Under the pieces are notes generated by a model that was not told where the DNA came from, ran no database searches, and saw only the letters and a list, made by a program, of their open reading frames with translations. A DNA stretch of 54,718 nt, taken from Nocardioides sp. Its GTDB lineage: Bacteria; Actinomycetota; Actinomycetes; Propionibacteriales; Nocardioidaceae. Positions within the stretch are counted from its first letter, which is position 1; the number at the start of each line of letters is the position of its first letter. The position numbers and the translations under genes were made by a program. The DNA is taken from positions 1 through 54,718 of the forward strand of contig NZ_JAEMSS010000003.1 of the NCBI RefSeq assembly GCF_016462705.1. The letters run 5' to 3'. Shown here one piece after another: positions 46,641 through 54,718 of the stretch.

Positions 46641-48017
46641 ATGTCGTTGCTCCCGAACCTGCGGCCCGGCGGACGCCATGGTGTGGCATCCACCGAGACC
46701 CGCGACCCGATCGGCTACCTCGTGGCGGGCCTGAGCCGGCTGGCGCAGGCCGACCTCCTCGACCGGCTCGGCCTGCGCAAGCAGGCCGAGCAGACCGTGT
46801 TCACCGTCACGAGCGGCGGGTTCAAGGCGGTCACCGCCGCCAGCCGGCAGTTCTCGCGGCGGGGCTCGAGCAAGAAGCCGGGCGTCCGGCCACCGGGCGT
46901 CAGCGCCCCCGGCACCTTCGACCTCACCCCGACCGAGGACGAGCAGATGCTGGTCGACGTCGTGACCGAGTTCGCCGACGAGGTCGTCCGGCCCGCGGCG
47001 GCGGAGGCCAACGAGGCGTGCGCGGCTCCGACTGAGGTCCTCGAGGGGAGCCTGGAGATCGGGCTGCCGATCCTGGGCGTCCCGGAGTCGCTGGGCGGCA
47101 TCTCCGAGGAGCGCTCCGCGATGGCCGGCACCCTGGTGGCAGAGGCGCTCGGCAAGGGCGACATGGGCCTGGCGGTCGCGGCCCTCGCCCCGGGCGCGGT
47201 CGCGACCGCGATCGGCCTGTGGGGGAGCGAGGAGCAGCAGCAGACCTACCTGCCGGCGTTCACCGGTGACCGGGGCGACGAGAAGGTCCCCGCCGCGGCG
47301 CTCGCCCTGGCCGAGCCGACAGTCCTGTTCGACGCGCTGTCCCCGGCGACCACCGCGACCAGGACCGACGACGGCTTCGTGCTCGACGGCGTGAAGTCGC
47401 TGGTCCCACGCGGCGCCGAGGCCGAGCTGTTCGTGGTGGGCGCCACGCTCGACGACGCGCCGGTCCTGTTCCTCATCGAGTCCTCGACACCCGGCCTGAC
47501 CGTCGAGGCCGACCCGTCGATGGGGATCCGGGCCGCGTCCCTGACCACGCTCCGTCTCGACGGCGTCCGGCTCGACGAGAGCGCGGTCCTCGGCGACACC
47601 GACGGCACGGCGTACGCCGAGTGCGTGCGGCTGTCCCGGCTCGCCTGGTGCGCGCTGGCCGTGGGCACCGGGCAGGCCGTGCTCGACTACGTCACGCCGT
47701 ACGTCAAGGAGCGCGAGGCCTTCGGCGAGCCGATCGCGCACCGCCAGTCGGTGGCGTTCATGGTGGCCGACATGGCGACCGAGCTCCAGGCGATGCGGCT
47801 GCTCACCTACAAGGCCGCGGCGCGCGCCGCCGCAGGCAAGGACTTCTCCCAGCAGGTCGCCCTCGCCAGGAACCTGTGCGCCGACAAGGCCATGCGGATC
47901 GGGCTCGACGGCGTCCAGCTGCTCGGCGGGCACGGGTTCGTCAAGGAGCACCCGGTGGAGCGGTGGTACCGCGACCTCAGGGTCGTCGGACTCGCGGAAG
48001 GAGCTGTCCTGGTATGA
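46641..48017 (+). CDS. Acyl-CoA dehydrogenase (FadE24-like)
   Basis: FDLTPTEDEQMLVDVVTEFADEVVRPAAAEANE; LSRLAWCALAVGTGQAVLDYVTPYVKEREAFGEPIAHRQSVAFMVADMATEL; GGHGFVKEHPVERWYRDLR. Confidence 0.93.
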   Translation: MSLLPNLRPGGRHGVASTETRDPIGYLVAGLSRLAQADLLDRLGLRKQAEQTVFTVTSGGFKAVTAASRQFSRRGSSKKPGVRPPGVSAPGTFDLTPTEDEQMLVDVVTEFADEVVRPAAAEANEACAAPTEVLEGSLEIGLPILGVPESLGGISEERSAMAGTLVAEALGKGDMGLAVAALAPGAVATAIGLWGSEEQQQTYLPAFTGDRGDEKVPAAALALAEPTVLFDALSPATTATRTDDGFVLDGVKSLVPRGAEAELFVVGATLDDAPVLFLIESSTPGLTVEADPSMGIRAASLTTLRLDGVRLDESAVLGDTDGTAYAECVRLSRLAWCALAVGTGQAVLDYVTPYVKEREAFGEPIAHRQSVAFMVADMATELQAMRLLTYKAAARAAAGKDFSQQVALARNLCADKAMRIGLDGVQLLGGHGFVKEHPVERWYRDLRVVGLAEGAVLV

Positions 48018-48087
48018 ACGCCCCTCCCTGTTGCTCGTTCCCCCGCAACGCTTCACCACTCACAACACGAAGGGGACCCCGGAAGGC

Positions 48088-49302
48088 ATGAGCATCTGGC
48101 TGGACGACCCGAAGAAGTTCCGGACCCTGGCCGGGCAGGCCCACCAGGTCGCGATGAACATGCTGCGCCCGATCTCGAGGACCTACGACCGCGCCGAGCA
48201 CGAGTATCCCAAGGAGCTCGACATGCTCGCCGCGATGATCGACGGCCTCGCCGAGTCCGGCGCCAGCGAGGGCGCGGGCGCGGCCGGCGTACGGCGCGAC
48301 GAGTCCGAGGCCGACGCCGGCGTGAAGAACGGTGCCAACCTCGCCTCGGTCATGTCGATCGCCGAGATGTGCTGGGGCGACGTCGGCCTGCTGCTGTCGA
48401 TGCCCCGCCAGGGGCTCGGCAACTCGGCGATCGCCTCCGTGGCGGACGACGAGCAGCTCAAGCGGTTCGAGGGCGTCTGGGCGGGCATGGCGATCACCGA
48501 GCCCGGCACGGGCTCCGACTCCGCCAACATCACGACCACTTCCGTCCTGGACGGCGACGAGTACGTCATCAACGGCGAGAAGATCTACGTCACCTCGGGC
48601 GACCGCGCCGACCACATCGTGGTGTGGGCGACCCTCGACCGCGAGCTCGGCAGGTCGGCGATCAAGTCGTTCGTCGTCGCCAAGGGCACGCCGGGGATGC
48701 GCGTCGACCGGCTCGAGCACAAGCTGGGGATCCGAGCGTCCGACACGGCCACGATCATCTTCGAGAACTGCCGGGTGCCCAAGGAGAACCTGCTCGGGTC
48801 GCCCGAGATCGACCCCAAGCAGGGGTTCGCCGGAGCCATGGCGACCTTCGACAACACCCGGCCGCTGGTCGCCTCGATGGCGGTCGGCTGCGCGACCGCG
48901 GCGCTCGACCTCACCCGGGAGCTGCTGGCCCAGGCGGGCGTCGTGGTCGACTACGACCGCCCCGCGTGTCTCCAGTCCGCCGCTGCCGCGAAGGTGCTGC
49001 AGATGGAGGCCGACCTCGAGGCGGCCCGGCTCCTGATGCTGCAGGCCGCGTGGATGGCCGACAACCGCAAGCCCAACTCGCTCGAGGCCTCCATGGCCAA
49101 GGCCAAGGCGGGTCGGGTGGGCTCCGACATCACGCTCAGCTGCGTGGAGCTGTGCGGCACGGTCGGTTACAGCGAGAACGAGCTGCTCGAGAAGTGGGCG
49201 CGCGACTCCAAGATCCTGGACATCTTCGAGGGCACCCAGCAGATCCAGCAGCTGATCATCGCCCGCCGGGTCCTGGGCCTGTCCAGCGCTGAGCTGAAAT
49301 GA
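48088..49302 (+). CDS. Acyl-CoA dehydrogenase (FadE23-like)
   Basis: MLRPISRTYDRAEHEYPKELDML; GMAITEPGTGSDSANITTTSVLDGDEYVINGEKIYVTSGDRADHIVVWATLD; KWARDSKILDIFEGTQQIQQLIIARRVLGLSSAELK. Confidence 0.94.
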   Translation: MSIWLDDPKKFRTLAGQAHQVAMNMLRPISRTYDRAEHEYPKELDMLAAMIDGLAESGASEGAGAAGVRRDESEADAGVKNGANLASVMSIAEMCWGDVGLLLSMPRQGLGNSAIASVADDEQLKRFEGVWAGMAITEPGTGSDSANITTTSVLDGDEYVINGEKIYVTSGDRADHIVVWATLDRELGRSAIKSFVVAKGTPGMRVDRLEHKLGIRASDTATIIFENCRVPKENLLGSPEIDPKQGFAGAMATFDNTRPLVASMAVGCATAALDLTRELLAQAGVVVDYDRPACLQSAAAAKVLQMEADLEAARLLMLQAAWMADNRKPNSLEASMAKAKAGRVGSDITLSCVELCGTVGYSENELLEKWARDSKILDIFEGTQQIQQLIIARRVLGLSSAELK

Positions 49303-49308
49303 GCGACG

Positions 49309-50838
49309 TCACCCTTCTGGGGTGGGGCTCTCTACCTCGGCCAGCGTGAGCATCCGCCACGGCGACGGGGCGTCCGCCGTGGATCGGGCGTCGGGCGGCT
49401 CGCCCTGGGTCCACCACTGGGCGACGTACCCGAGCTCGCCGAAGCGCACCCGGTCGCCCTTCTCGTAGACCTGGTCCGGGTCCCACTCCGGGTAGGTGCC
49501 GGCGGGGATCGTCGGCGACGGCGCCGGGGTCTCGCCCGGAAGCACGGGTCCGATCAGCTGCCACGCCGAGGCGGACTCGGCGATGGTCGGGTCGTCCGGC
49601 AGCTCGCCGGACGTCCACCACTTGGCGGCGTAGACGTTCTGACGCCAGACCACGCGCTCGCCGGCGACGTAGACCCCGTCCTCGGTCCAGATCGGGTAGG
49701 GGCTGGTGGCGGGGTCGTCGCTCGGAGTCTCCGTCGGGTCGGGTGCCGCGGAGGTGGAGACGTCCTCCGGGACACCGTCGAAGGTCGCTCCGAGCACCGC
49801 CGAGAAGGACCCGGCCTCCTGCGTCACGCCGCTGCACGAGTCCGACACGATCGTGACGTCCGGGTAGTTGGAGCTGCAGGCCCGGTCCCGGTTCATCGAC
49901 CACAGCGAGACGCGCCCCAGCCGACGGTCACTGGCGAACGCGTGCAGCTCTTCGGCGTCACCGAGGCCGAACACCTCGCCTGCCAGGTCGTTCTGGCCGA
50001 TCATCGGCGTCGCACCGATGCGCTGCCAGGCCTGCGTCGGGGTGAGCCGCTGGCCGGCGTCGGCGTACAGCGCGGTGACCTGGTCGTGGGTGCTCTCGAG
50101 CGCGTCGATCGAGGCCTCCGCCATGGAGCTGCCGCTCGACCTGCTCTCGCCGTAGTTCATGGTCATCGCATTGACCCCGGTCAGGTCCACACCTCCTCGG
50201 AGCATGGACGCGACCAGCAGCTCCCCGTCCGCGGTGAGCCCGTCGGGGGAGACGGGAAGGGTGACCCACACCTCCAGCTCCTCGTCCTGCTGGAGCCGGG
50301 CGACGGCCTGCGCCCGCCGGTCGTTGGCGGCGGCGTCGGTCAGGGCCTCGCCCTCGATGTCGAGGTCGATGACCCGGGTGTCGTAGCGGTCGACCACGGA
50401 CCGGTACGCCTCGTAGAGGTCGTCGCCGTCCGTGCACGCCACGGCCAGCTCGTCGTTGGCCTGGCCTCCGAAGGACACGATCGGGGTGCCCCCGAGCTGC
50501 CGCACCCGGGCGACGCGCCGGTCCAGGTCGAGCTGCTCCTCCGCCTCGTCGAGGCTGTAGGCCGCCCCCCACGTGGGTCGGCACCCGTCCGCGGGGTCGG
50601 CGACCACGAAGGCGAGCACGACGTTGGGGCCGGCCCCGTCCGGGCCCTTCTCGAACTCGACCGTCGGAGTGGCGGTCACGTCGACGTACGGCGCGAAGTA
50701 GGCGCTCTGCGAGACCGCCGAGCGGGCGTCCTGGAACCAGCGCCACCCCTGCAGGGAGGCGAACACGACAGCGGCCAGGACCAGGAAGAGCAGGCCCAGC
50801 CGCGCCAGCGACAGACGTCGCCCTTCGACCAGCGACAT
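49309..50838 (-). CDS. Membrane-anchored GH18-like glycosidase with two C-terminal CBM5/12-like modules
   Basis: N-terminal TM LARLGLLFLVLAAVVFASL; VSFGGQ and VIDLDIEGEAL (DxDxE); YPIWTEDGVYVAGERVVWRQNVYAAKWWTSGELPDD and YPEWDPDQVYEKGDRVRFGELGYVAQWWTQGEPPD. Start 50868 is possible. Confidence 0.85.
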   Translation of the reverse strand: MSLVEGRRLSLARLGLLFLVLAAVVFASLQGWRWFQDARSAVSQSAYFAPYVDVTATPTVEFEKGPDGAGPNVVLAFVVADPADGCRPTWGAAYSLDEAEEQLDLDRRVARVRQLGGTPIVSFGGQANDELAVACTDGDDLYEAYRSVVDRYDTRVIDLDIEGEALTDAAANDRRAQAVARLQQDEELEVWVTLPVSPDGLTADGELLVASMLRGGVDLTGVNAMTMNYGESRSSGSSMAEASIDALESTHDQVTALYADAGQRLTPTQAWQRIGATPMIGQNDLAGEVFGLGDAEELHAFASDRRLGRVSLWSMNRDRACSSNYPDVTIVSDSCSGVTQEAGSFSAVLGATFDGVPEDVSTSAAPDPTETPSDDPATSPYPIWTEDGVYVAGERVVWRQNVYAAKWWTSGELPDDPTIAESASAWQLIGPVLPGETPAPSPTIPAGTYPEWDPDQVYEKGDRVRFGELGYVAQWWTQGEPPDARSTADAPSPWRMLTLAEVESPTPEG

Positions 50839-50959
50839 CCGACTCCCATCTCGCGGCTCAGTGGTCACGATGCTCGCACCAATACCCGCATCTCGCGGCG
50901 GTATGGCCAGTCCCGATCTACGCTGCTGGTCCAGTCATGACCGCACAGGAGGAGGGCGC

Positions 50960-53260
50960 GTGGCGAAGAACGCGCCCGCCGGACCGGCGACCCGCCGTCG
51001 GCAGTGGGGCTCGGAGAAGCGTGCCGAGCCGATGCCGATCGTGCATCTGCGACCCAGTGCCGCCAAGCTCACCTGGGGCCGGGTCGCCATCGCCACCACG
51101 GTGCTGTTCTGGCTCGCCTACGTGGTCTCGACGATCCTGCGGCGCTTCCTCGACGACGTCGGCGGCTTCCGGTTCACCATGGAGGCGATCTCCTACCTCA
51201 TCGTGGTCACGGTCCTCACCTTCTCCGCGCTCATGTACCTGGTCGCGCGGCAGGGGGCCCTCCGTCGGTTCCGCGAGCACCAGCGAGTACCTCGGGGACT
51301 GCTCGACGCGCACTTCACGGAGGACCACGGGGCACTGACGGTGCTGATCCCGTCGTACGCCGAGGAGCCGGACATCGTCCGGCTCACGCTGTGGAGCGCG
51401 GCCCTCCAGGAGTACCCGGACCTGCGCGTGGTGCTGCTGATCGACGACCCGCCCTTCCCCTCCGACCCCGAGGTCCGGGCCACCCTCGACGCGACCCGGG
51501 CGTTGGCCGACGAGATCAACGAGCGGCTGGCACACCCTCACGCGGTCGCGCAGGATGCCCACGACGCTGCGGTCGACTGGCTCCAGGACGCCGGCCCGGA
51601 CGCTCCGCTCGACGTGGTCCGCGCCCTCGCCGACGCCTACCTCGCCTCGGCCGAGTGGCTGGAGGAGATGGCCGCCACCGAGGACGTCCACGACCACGTC
51701 ACCGAGTTCTTCGTCGACCAGGTGCTCATGGGGCTGGCCAGCGAGCTCCGGCTCACGTTGCTGGGGCTCGAGGCCCTGATCGAGCAGCGCGGGACCATCG
51801 CCTCCGAACGGGTCCGCGAGCTCCACCGCCGACTGATGTGGATCTTCGGTGCCACGGCGGACACGTTCGAGCGCAAGCTCTACGCGTCCCTCTCGCACGA
51901 GGCCAACAAGGCGATGAACATCAACGCCTACCTCGGGCTGATGGGAGCCACGTGGCGGCCCACCGAGTCCGCGGAGGGCACCGTGCTGGTACGGCTCGAC
52001 GAGGGCACCCCGGCCATGGACGGCGACCTCGTCGTCGAGGGCCCCGAGTACGTGCTGACGCTCGACGCGGACTCCCAGCTGCTCCGCGACTACTGCCTGC
52101 GCCTGGTCTACTTCCTCGAGCAACCCGAGAACGGGCACGTCGCGATCACCCAGACGCCCTACTCGTCGTACCGCGGCGCGCCGACCCGGATCGAGCGGAT
52201 CGCCGGCGCCACCACCGACATCCAGCACATCCTCCACCAGGGGATGACCTACTACGGAGCCACGTTCTGGGTCGGTGCGAACGCGGTCATCCGCCGCCGT
52301 GCCCTCGAGGACATCGTGCAGATCGAGACCATCGGCGGTCACGAGGTGCGCACCTACATCCAGGACCGGACGGTCATCGAGGACACCGAGTCGAGCATCG
52401 ACCTCGCGGGGCAGGGGTGGGACCTGGTCAACTACCCCGAGCGGCTGAGCTACAGCGCCACGCCTCCGGACTTCGGGTCACTCGTCGTGCAACGGCGAAG
52501 GTGGGCCAACGGCGGCCTGCTGATCCTCCCCAAGCTCTGGCACCAGCGCCGGGCCCGGGCCCGCGCCGACAACGCCGTGACGCTGGGCGAGTGGACGTTG
52601 CGGGTCAACTACATGGCCTCGATCACCTGGGCCAGCTTCAGCCTGCTGCTGCTCCTGTTCTATCCCTACGACGGCCGGCTGCTCAGCCCGCTGGTCGTCG
52701 GTGCCGCCCTGCCCTACTTCATCGCCATGGGCAGCGACCTGAAGCTGTGCGGGCACCGCTACCTGGACGTCTTCCGGATCTACGGGTTCAACCTGGTCCT
52801 GCTCTTCGTCAACCTGGCGGGCGTCCTCAAGTCGATCCAGCAGGCCTTCACCGGCGAGAAGATCCCGTTCGCCCGCACGCCCAAGGTGCGCAACCGGACG
52901 GCCTCGCCCGGGCTGCACGTGCTGGTGCCCTACCTGATCGTCGGCTACTCGGTGCTCACCGCGTGGCGCAGCTACACCCATGACAACTGGGGCAACTTCG
53001 CCTTCGCCCTCTTCAACGCGGTCCTGGCGGCACTGGCGATCAACGCCTACATCGGGATCCGCAACTCGATCGCCGACATGGCCCTGGGGCTGGTGAACTG
53101 GCTCTACGTGCCCAAGCCTGAGCCCGTGGCCGCCGCCGCGCCGGTCGCGGCCGACGGCAAGGCCGTCGACTGGGCCGCCATCCTCTACCACGGCGACCGG
53201 CGCCTCGACCGTGACCTGCGGCGTGACGAGGAGCGGCGCCGGCGGCTCACCCACCGCTGA
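50960..53260 (+). CDS. Family 2 membrane glycosyltransferase (processive, cellulose/chitin-synthase-like)
   Basis: LTVLIPSYAEEPDIVRLTLWSAALQEYPDLRVVLLIDDPP; YVLTLDADSQLL; RTVIEDTESSIDLAGQGW; VVQRRRWANGG (QxxRW); six or more TM segments; GTG preceded by AGGAGG. Confidence 0.9.
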   Translation: MAKNAPAGPATRRRQWGSEKRAEPMPIVHLRPSAAKLTWGRVAIATTVLFWLAYVVSTILRRFLDDVGGFRFTMEAISYLIVVTVLTFSALMYLVARQGALRRFREHQRVPRGLLDAHFTEDHGALTVLIPSYAEEPDIVRLTLWSAALQEYPDLRVVLLIDDPPFPSDPEVRATLDATRALADEINERLAHPHAVAQDAHDAAVDWLQDAGPDAPLDVVRALADAYLASAEWLEEMAATEDVHDHVTEFFVDQVLMGLASELRLTLLGLEALIEQRGTIASERVRELHRRLMWIFGATADTFERKLYASLSHEANKAMNINAYLGLMGATWRPTESAEGTVLVRLDEGTPAMDGDLVVEGPEYVLTLDADSQLLRDYCLRLVYFLEQPENGHVAITQTPYSSYRGAPTRIERIAGATTDIQHILHQGMTYYGATFWVGANAVIRRRALEDIVQIETIGGHEVRTYIQDRTVIEDTESSIDLAGQGWDLVNYPERLSYSATPPDFGSLVVQRRRWANGGLLILPKLWHQRRARARADNAVTLGEWTLRVNYMASITWASFSLLLLLFYPYDGRLLSPLVVGAALPYFIAMGSDLKLCGHRYLDVFRIYGFNLVLLFVNLAGVLKSIQQAFTGEKIPFARTPKVRNRTASPGLHVLVPYLIVGYSVLTAWRSYTHDNWGNFAFALFNAVLAALAINAYIGIRNSIADMALGLVNWLYVPKPEPVAAAAPVAADGKAVDWAAILYHGDRRLDRDLRRDEERRRRLTHR

Positions 53261-53276
53261 CTCCCGCCGACCGGGA

Positions 53277-54704
53277 CTAGCGCACCAGTCCGGCCAGCCG
53301 CTCGACGTCCTCGGGACCGTCCAGGTCCGCCACACCGACGAAGACCGTGTCGACACCGAGGTCCGCGAGCTCGCCCCACCGGTCCCGATGCGCCGACACC
53401 GTCCCCGCGTGGGTCCGCTGGGCGTACGCCGCCGCCGGGGTGCGCCCCCGCAGGCGCTCGACCCTGGCCCAGGTGTCCTCGCGGTCACGCCCGACCGTCG
53501 GCAGGTCGAGCACGGTGATCCGCACGGTCTCGGAGTGGCCGCGCAAGGTCGTGACCAGCTCGTCCAGGGCCGGCCGTGCCGAGGGGACGTTCGCGGCATC
53601 GCCGAGGTGGGCCGCCACCCGCAGCGAACGTGGGCCGCTACCTCCGACGATGACCGGGATCCCGGCGGCGGGCCTCGGGTAGCAGGTCGTCTCCGGCAGG
53701 GACACCAGCTCGCCGTCGTAGGCCTTGGTGCCGGGTGACCACAGCGCGCGCATGGTCTCGATGCCGCGCTCGAGGGCGGCCAGCCGCTCGCGCGCCGGCG
53801 GGAACGGCAGCCCGTAGGCCGCGTGCTCGCGCTCCCACCACCCGGCGCCGACGCCGACGAACGCGCGCCCCCCGGTGAGAGCGTCCAGGGTGGCGGCGGC
53901 CTTGGCGGTGATGCCGGGAGCCCGGAAGGTGACGGGCGTGACCAGGGTGCCGAGCTCGAGGTCCGTCGCCAGGCCCGCGACGGCACCGAGGGCCACCCAG
54001 GGCTCCGGGATCGGCGACCACGCCCGGTCGACCTGCGGGATCTGGATCAGGTGGTCCATGAGCGCCAGGCCCGAGAAGCCGAGCCTGTCGGCCTCCGTGG
54101 CGACCCCGCGGAGCCAGCCCAGAGGGTCCTCACCCCACGTGAACCGGCTGACCTGGAGGACGACCTTGAGGCCCTGGGAGCTCCGCCGTTCCGCCCCTGG
54201 CGCGACGGACGCGGCCGCGGCGACCTCCGGCGGTGGCTCGTCCGTGGTCACCGTGTGCACGACGTCCCAGCCCTCGGCGCTGAGTCGCGCCACGTGCTCA
54301 CGGTGCCGACGGAGCTGGGCGGCATGCACCCGGGCGGGGACCGGCACCTGCCGAGCAGCGTTCCGGACGCGGCAGGTCGCCTCCGCGGTGTCCAGCACGA
54401 CCGCCACGGCCGGCAGCCCGGCGGACCTGGCCCGGGCGAGCCAGCCGAGGCGGCGCTCGGTGTCGGTTCCCAGGGTGTCCACGACGGTCGTCAGGCCGCG
54501 TCCGAGGCGGGCCGCCACGATCGACTCGAGGAGGACGAACGCCTCGTCGGAGGCGGCGAGGTCGTGTGGCCCGCTGCCGACGACCCCGCGCAAAGTGTCT
54601 GAGGAGACGACCTCAGGGGCGCGGTAGTGGGCCGCCGCCCACGTCGACTTGCCGGACCCCGACGCCCCGACGAGCACTACCAGCGCGGGGTCGGGCAGGG
54701 GCAT
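53277..54704 (-). CDS. Fusion of P-loop kinase (polynucleotide-kinase-like) and F420-dependent LLM-class oxidoreductase
   Basis: N-term LVVLVGASGSGKSTWAAAHYRAPEVVSSDTLRGVVG; C-term GLKVVLQVSRFTWGEDPLGWLRGVATEADRLGFSGLALMDHLIQIP...GGRAFVGVGAGWWEREHAAYGLPFPPARERLAALERGIETMRALW; one continuous frame. Confidence 0.9.
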   Translation of the reverse strand: MPLPDPALVVLVGASGSGKSTWAAAHYRAPEVVSSDTLRGVVGSGPHDLAASDEAFVLLESIVAARLGRGLTTVVDTLGTDTERRLGWLARARSAGLPAVAVVLDTAEATCRVRNAARQVPVPARVHAAQLRRHREHVARLSAEGWDVVHTVTTDEPPPEVAAAASVAPGAERRSSQGLKVVLQVSRFTWGEDPLGWLRGVATEADRLGFSGLALMDHLIQIPQVDRAWSPIPEPWVALGAVAGLATDLELGTLVTPVTFRAPGITAKAAATLDALTGGRAFVGVGAGWWEREHAAYGLPFPPARERLAALERGIETMRALWSPGTKAYDGELVSLPETTCYPRPAAGIPVIVGGSGPRSLRVAAHLGDAANVPSARPALDELVTTLRGHSETVRITVLDLPTVGRDREDTWARVERLRGRTPAAAYAQRTHAGTVSAHRDRWGELADLGVDTVFVGVADLDGPEDVERLAGLVR

Positions 54705-54718
54705 GGCTCAGCTGGGGC

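Noticed and set aside
50882-50904. ATACC...GGTAT inverted repeat in the GT2/GH18 intergenic region
   Set aside because: Only 5-bp arms separated by 13 nt; expected by chance at this length.
1-54718. Frequent GTACGCC/GCGTACG words
   Set aside because: Looks like codon usage (Ala-Tyr, Tyr-Ala codon pairs) scattered across genes rather than a spaced repeat or site; would need genome-wide counts to claim bias.
1-54718. Search by eye for CRISPR arrays, transposases, integrases, att repeats
   Set aside because: No regularly spaced direct repeats or mobile-element proteins recognised; the segment reads as ordinary chromosome.

Overview
High-GC actinobacterial chromosome segment (Nocardioides-like by overall character; taxonomy is inference), densely packed with about 51 supported CDSs. 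No rRNA, tRNA, CRISPR array or transposase was recognised. From left to right: 3'-incomplete molybdopterin oxidoreductase divergent from moaA; MarR regulator with a mycothiol-type isomerase-family protein; DUF3099, dodecin, fabG and fabI/inhA; a cyanophycin locus (full-length cphA, cphB and a convergent CphA-like protein with N-domain and Mur ligase but no ATP-grasp domain) plus sixA; serB; an orphan ABC ATPase; NfeD and SPFH; a glutamine-synthetase-like amine catabolism locus (S33 hydrolase, class-I amidotransferase, SDR, ALDH, GS-like ligase, FadR/GntR regulator, APC permease, choline-kinase-like protein, DMGDH/GcvT-like protein); a PP2C phosphatase convergently overlapping an ABC-2 exporter; DUF2975/XRE/ABC; AraC and VOC; cobA/cysG; a SpoU methyltransferase; a HIT-like protein; def; a GntR(YtrA-like)/ABC operon; a fadE24/fadE23-like pair; a membrane-anchored GH18 with two CBM5/12-like modules divergent from a processive GT2; and a P-loop kinase/F420-LLM fusion. 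The best candidates for something undescribed are the ATP-grasp-less CphA paralogue beside cphA/cphB, the kinase-LLM fusion, and the GT2/GH18 pair. Reading upstream regions by eye also shows 17 genes with a TA[G/C]NNT hexamer exactly 6-7 nt before the start codon (predicted leaderless transcripts), and six palindromic operator candidates.
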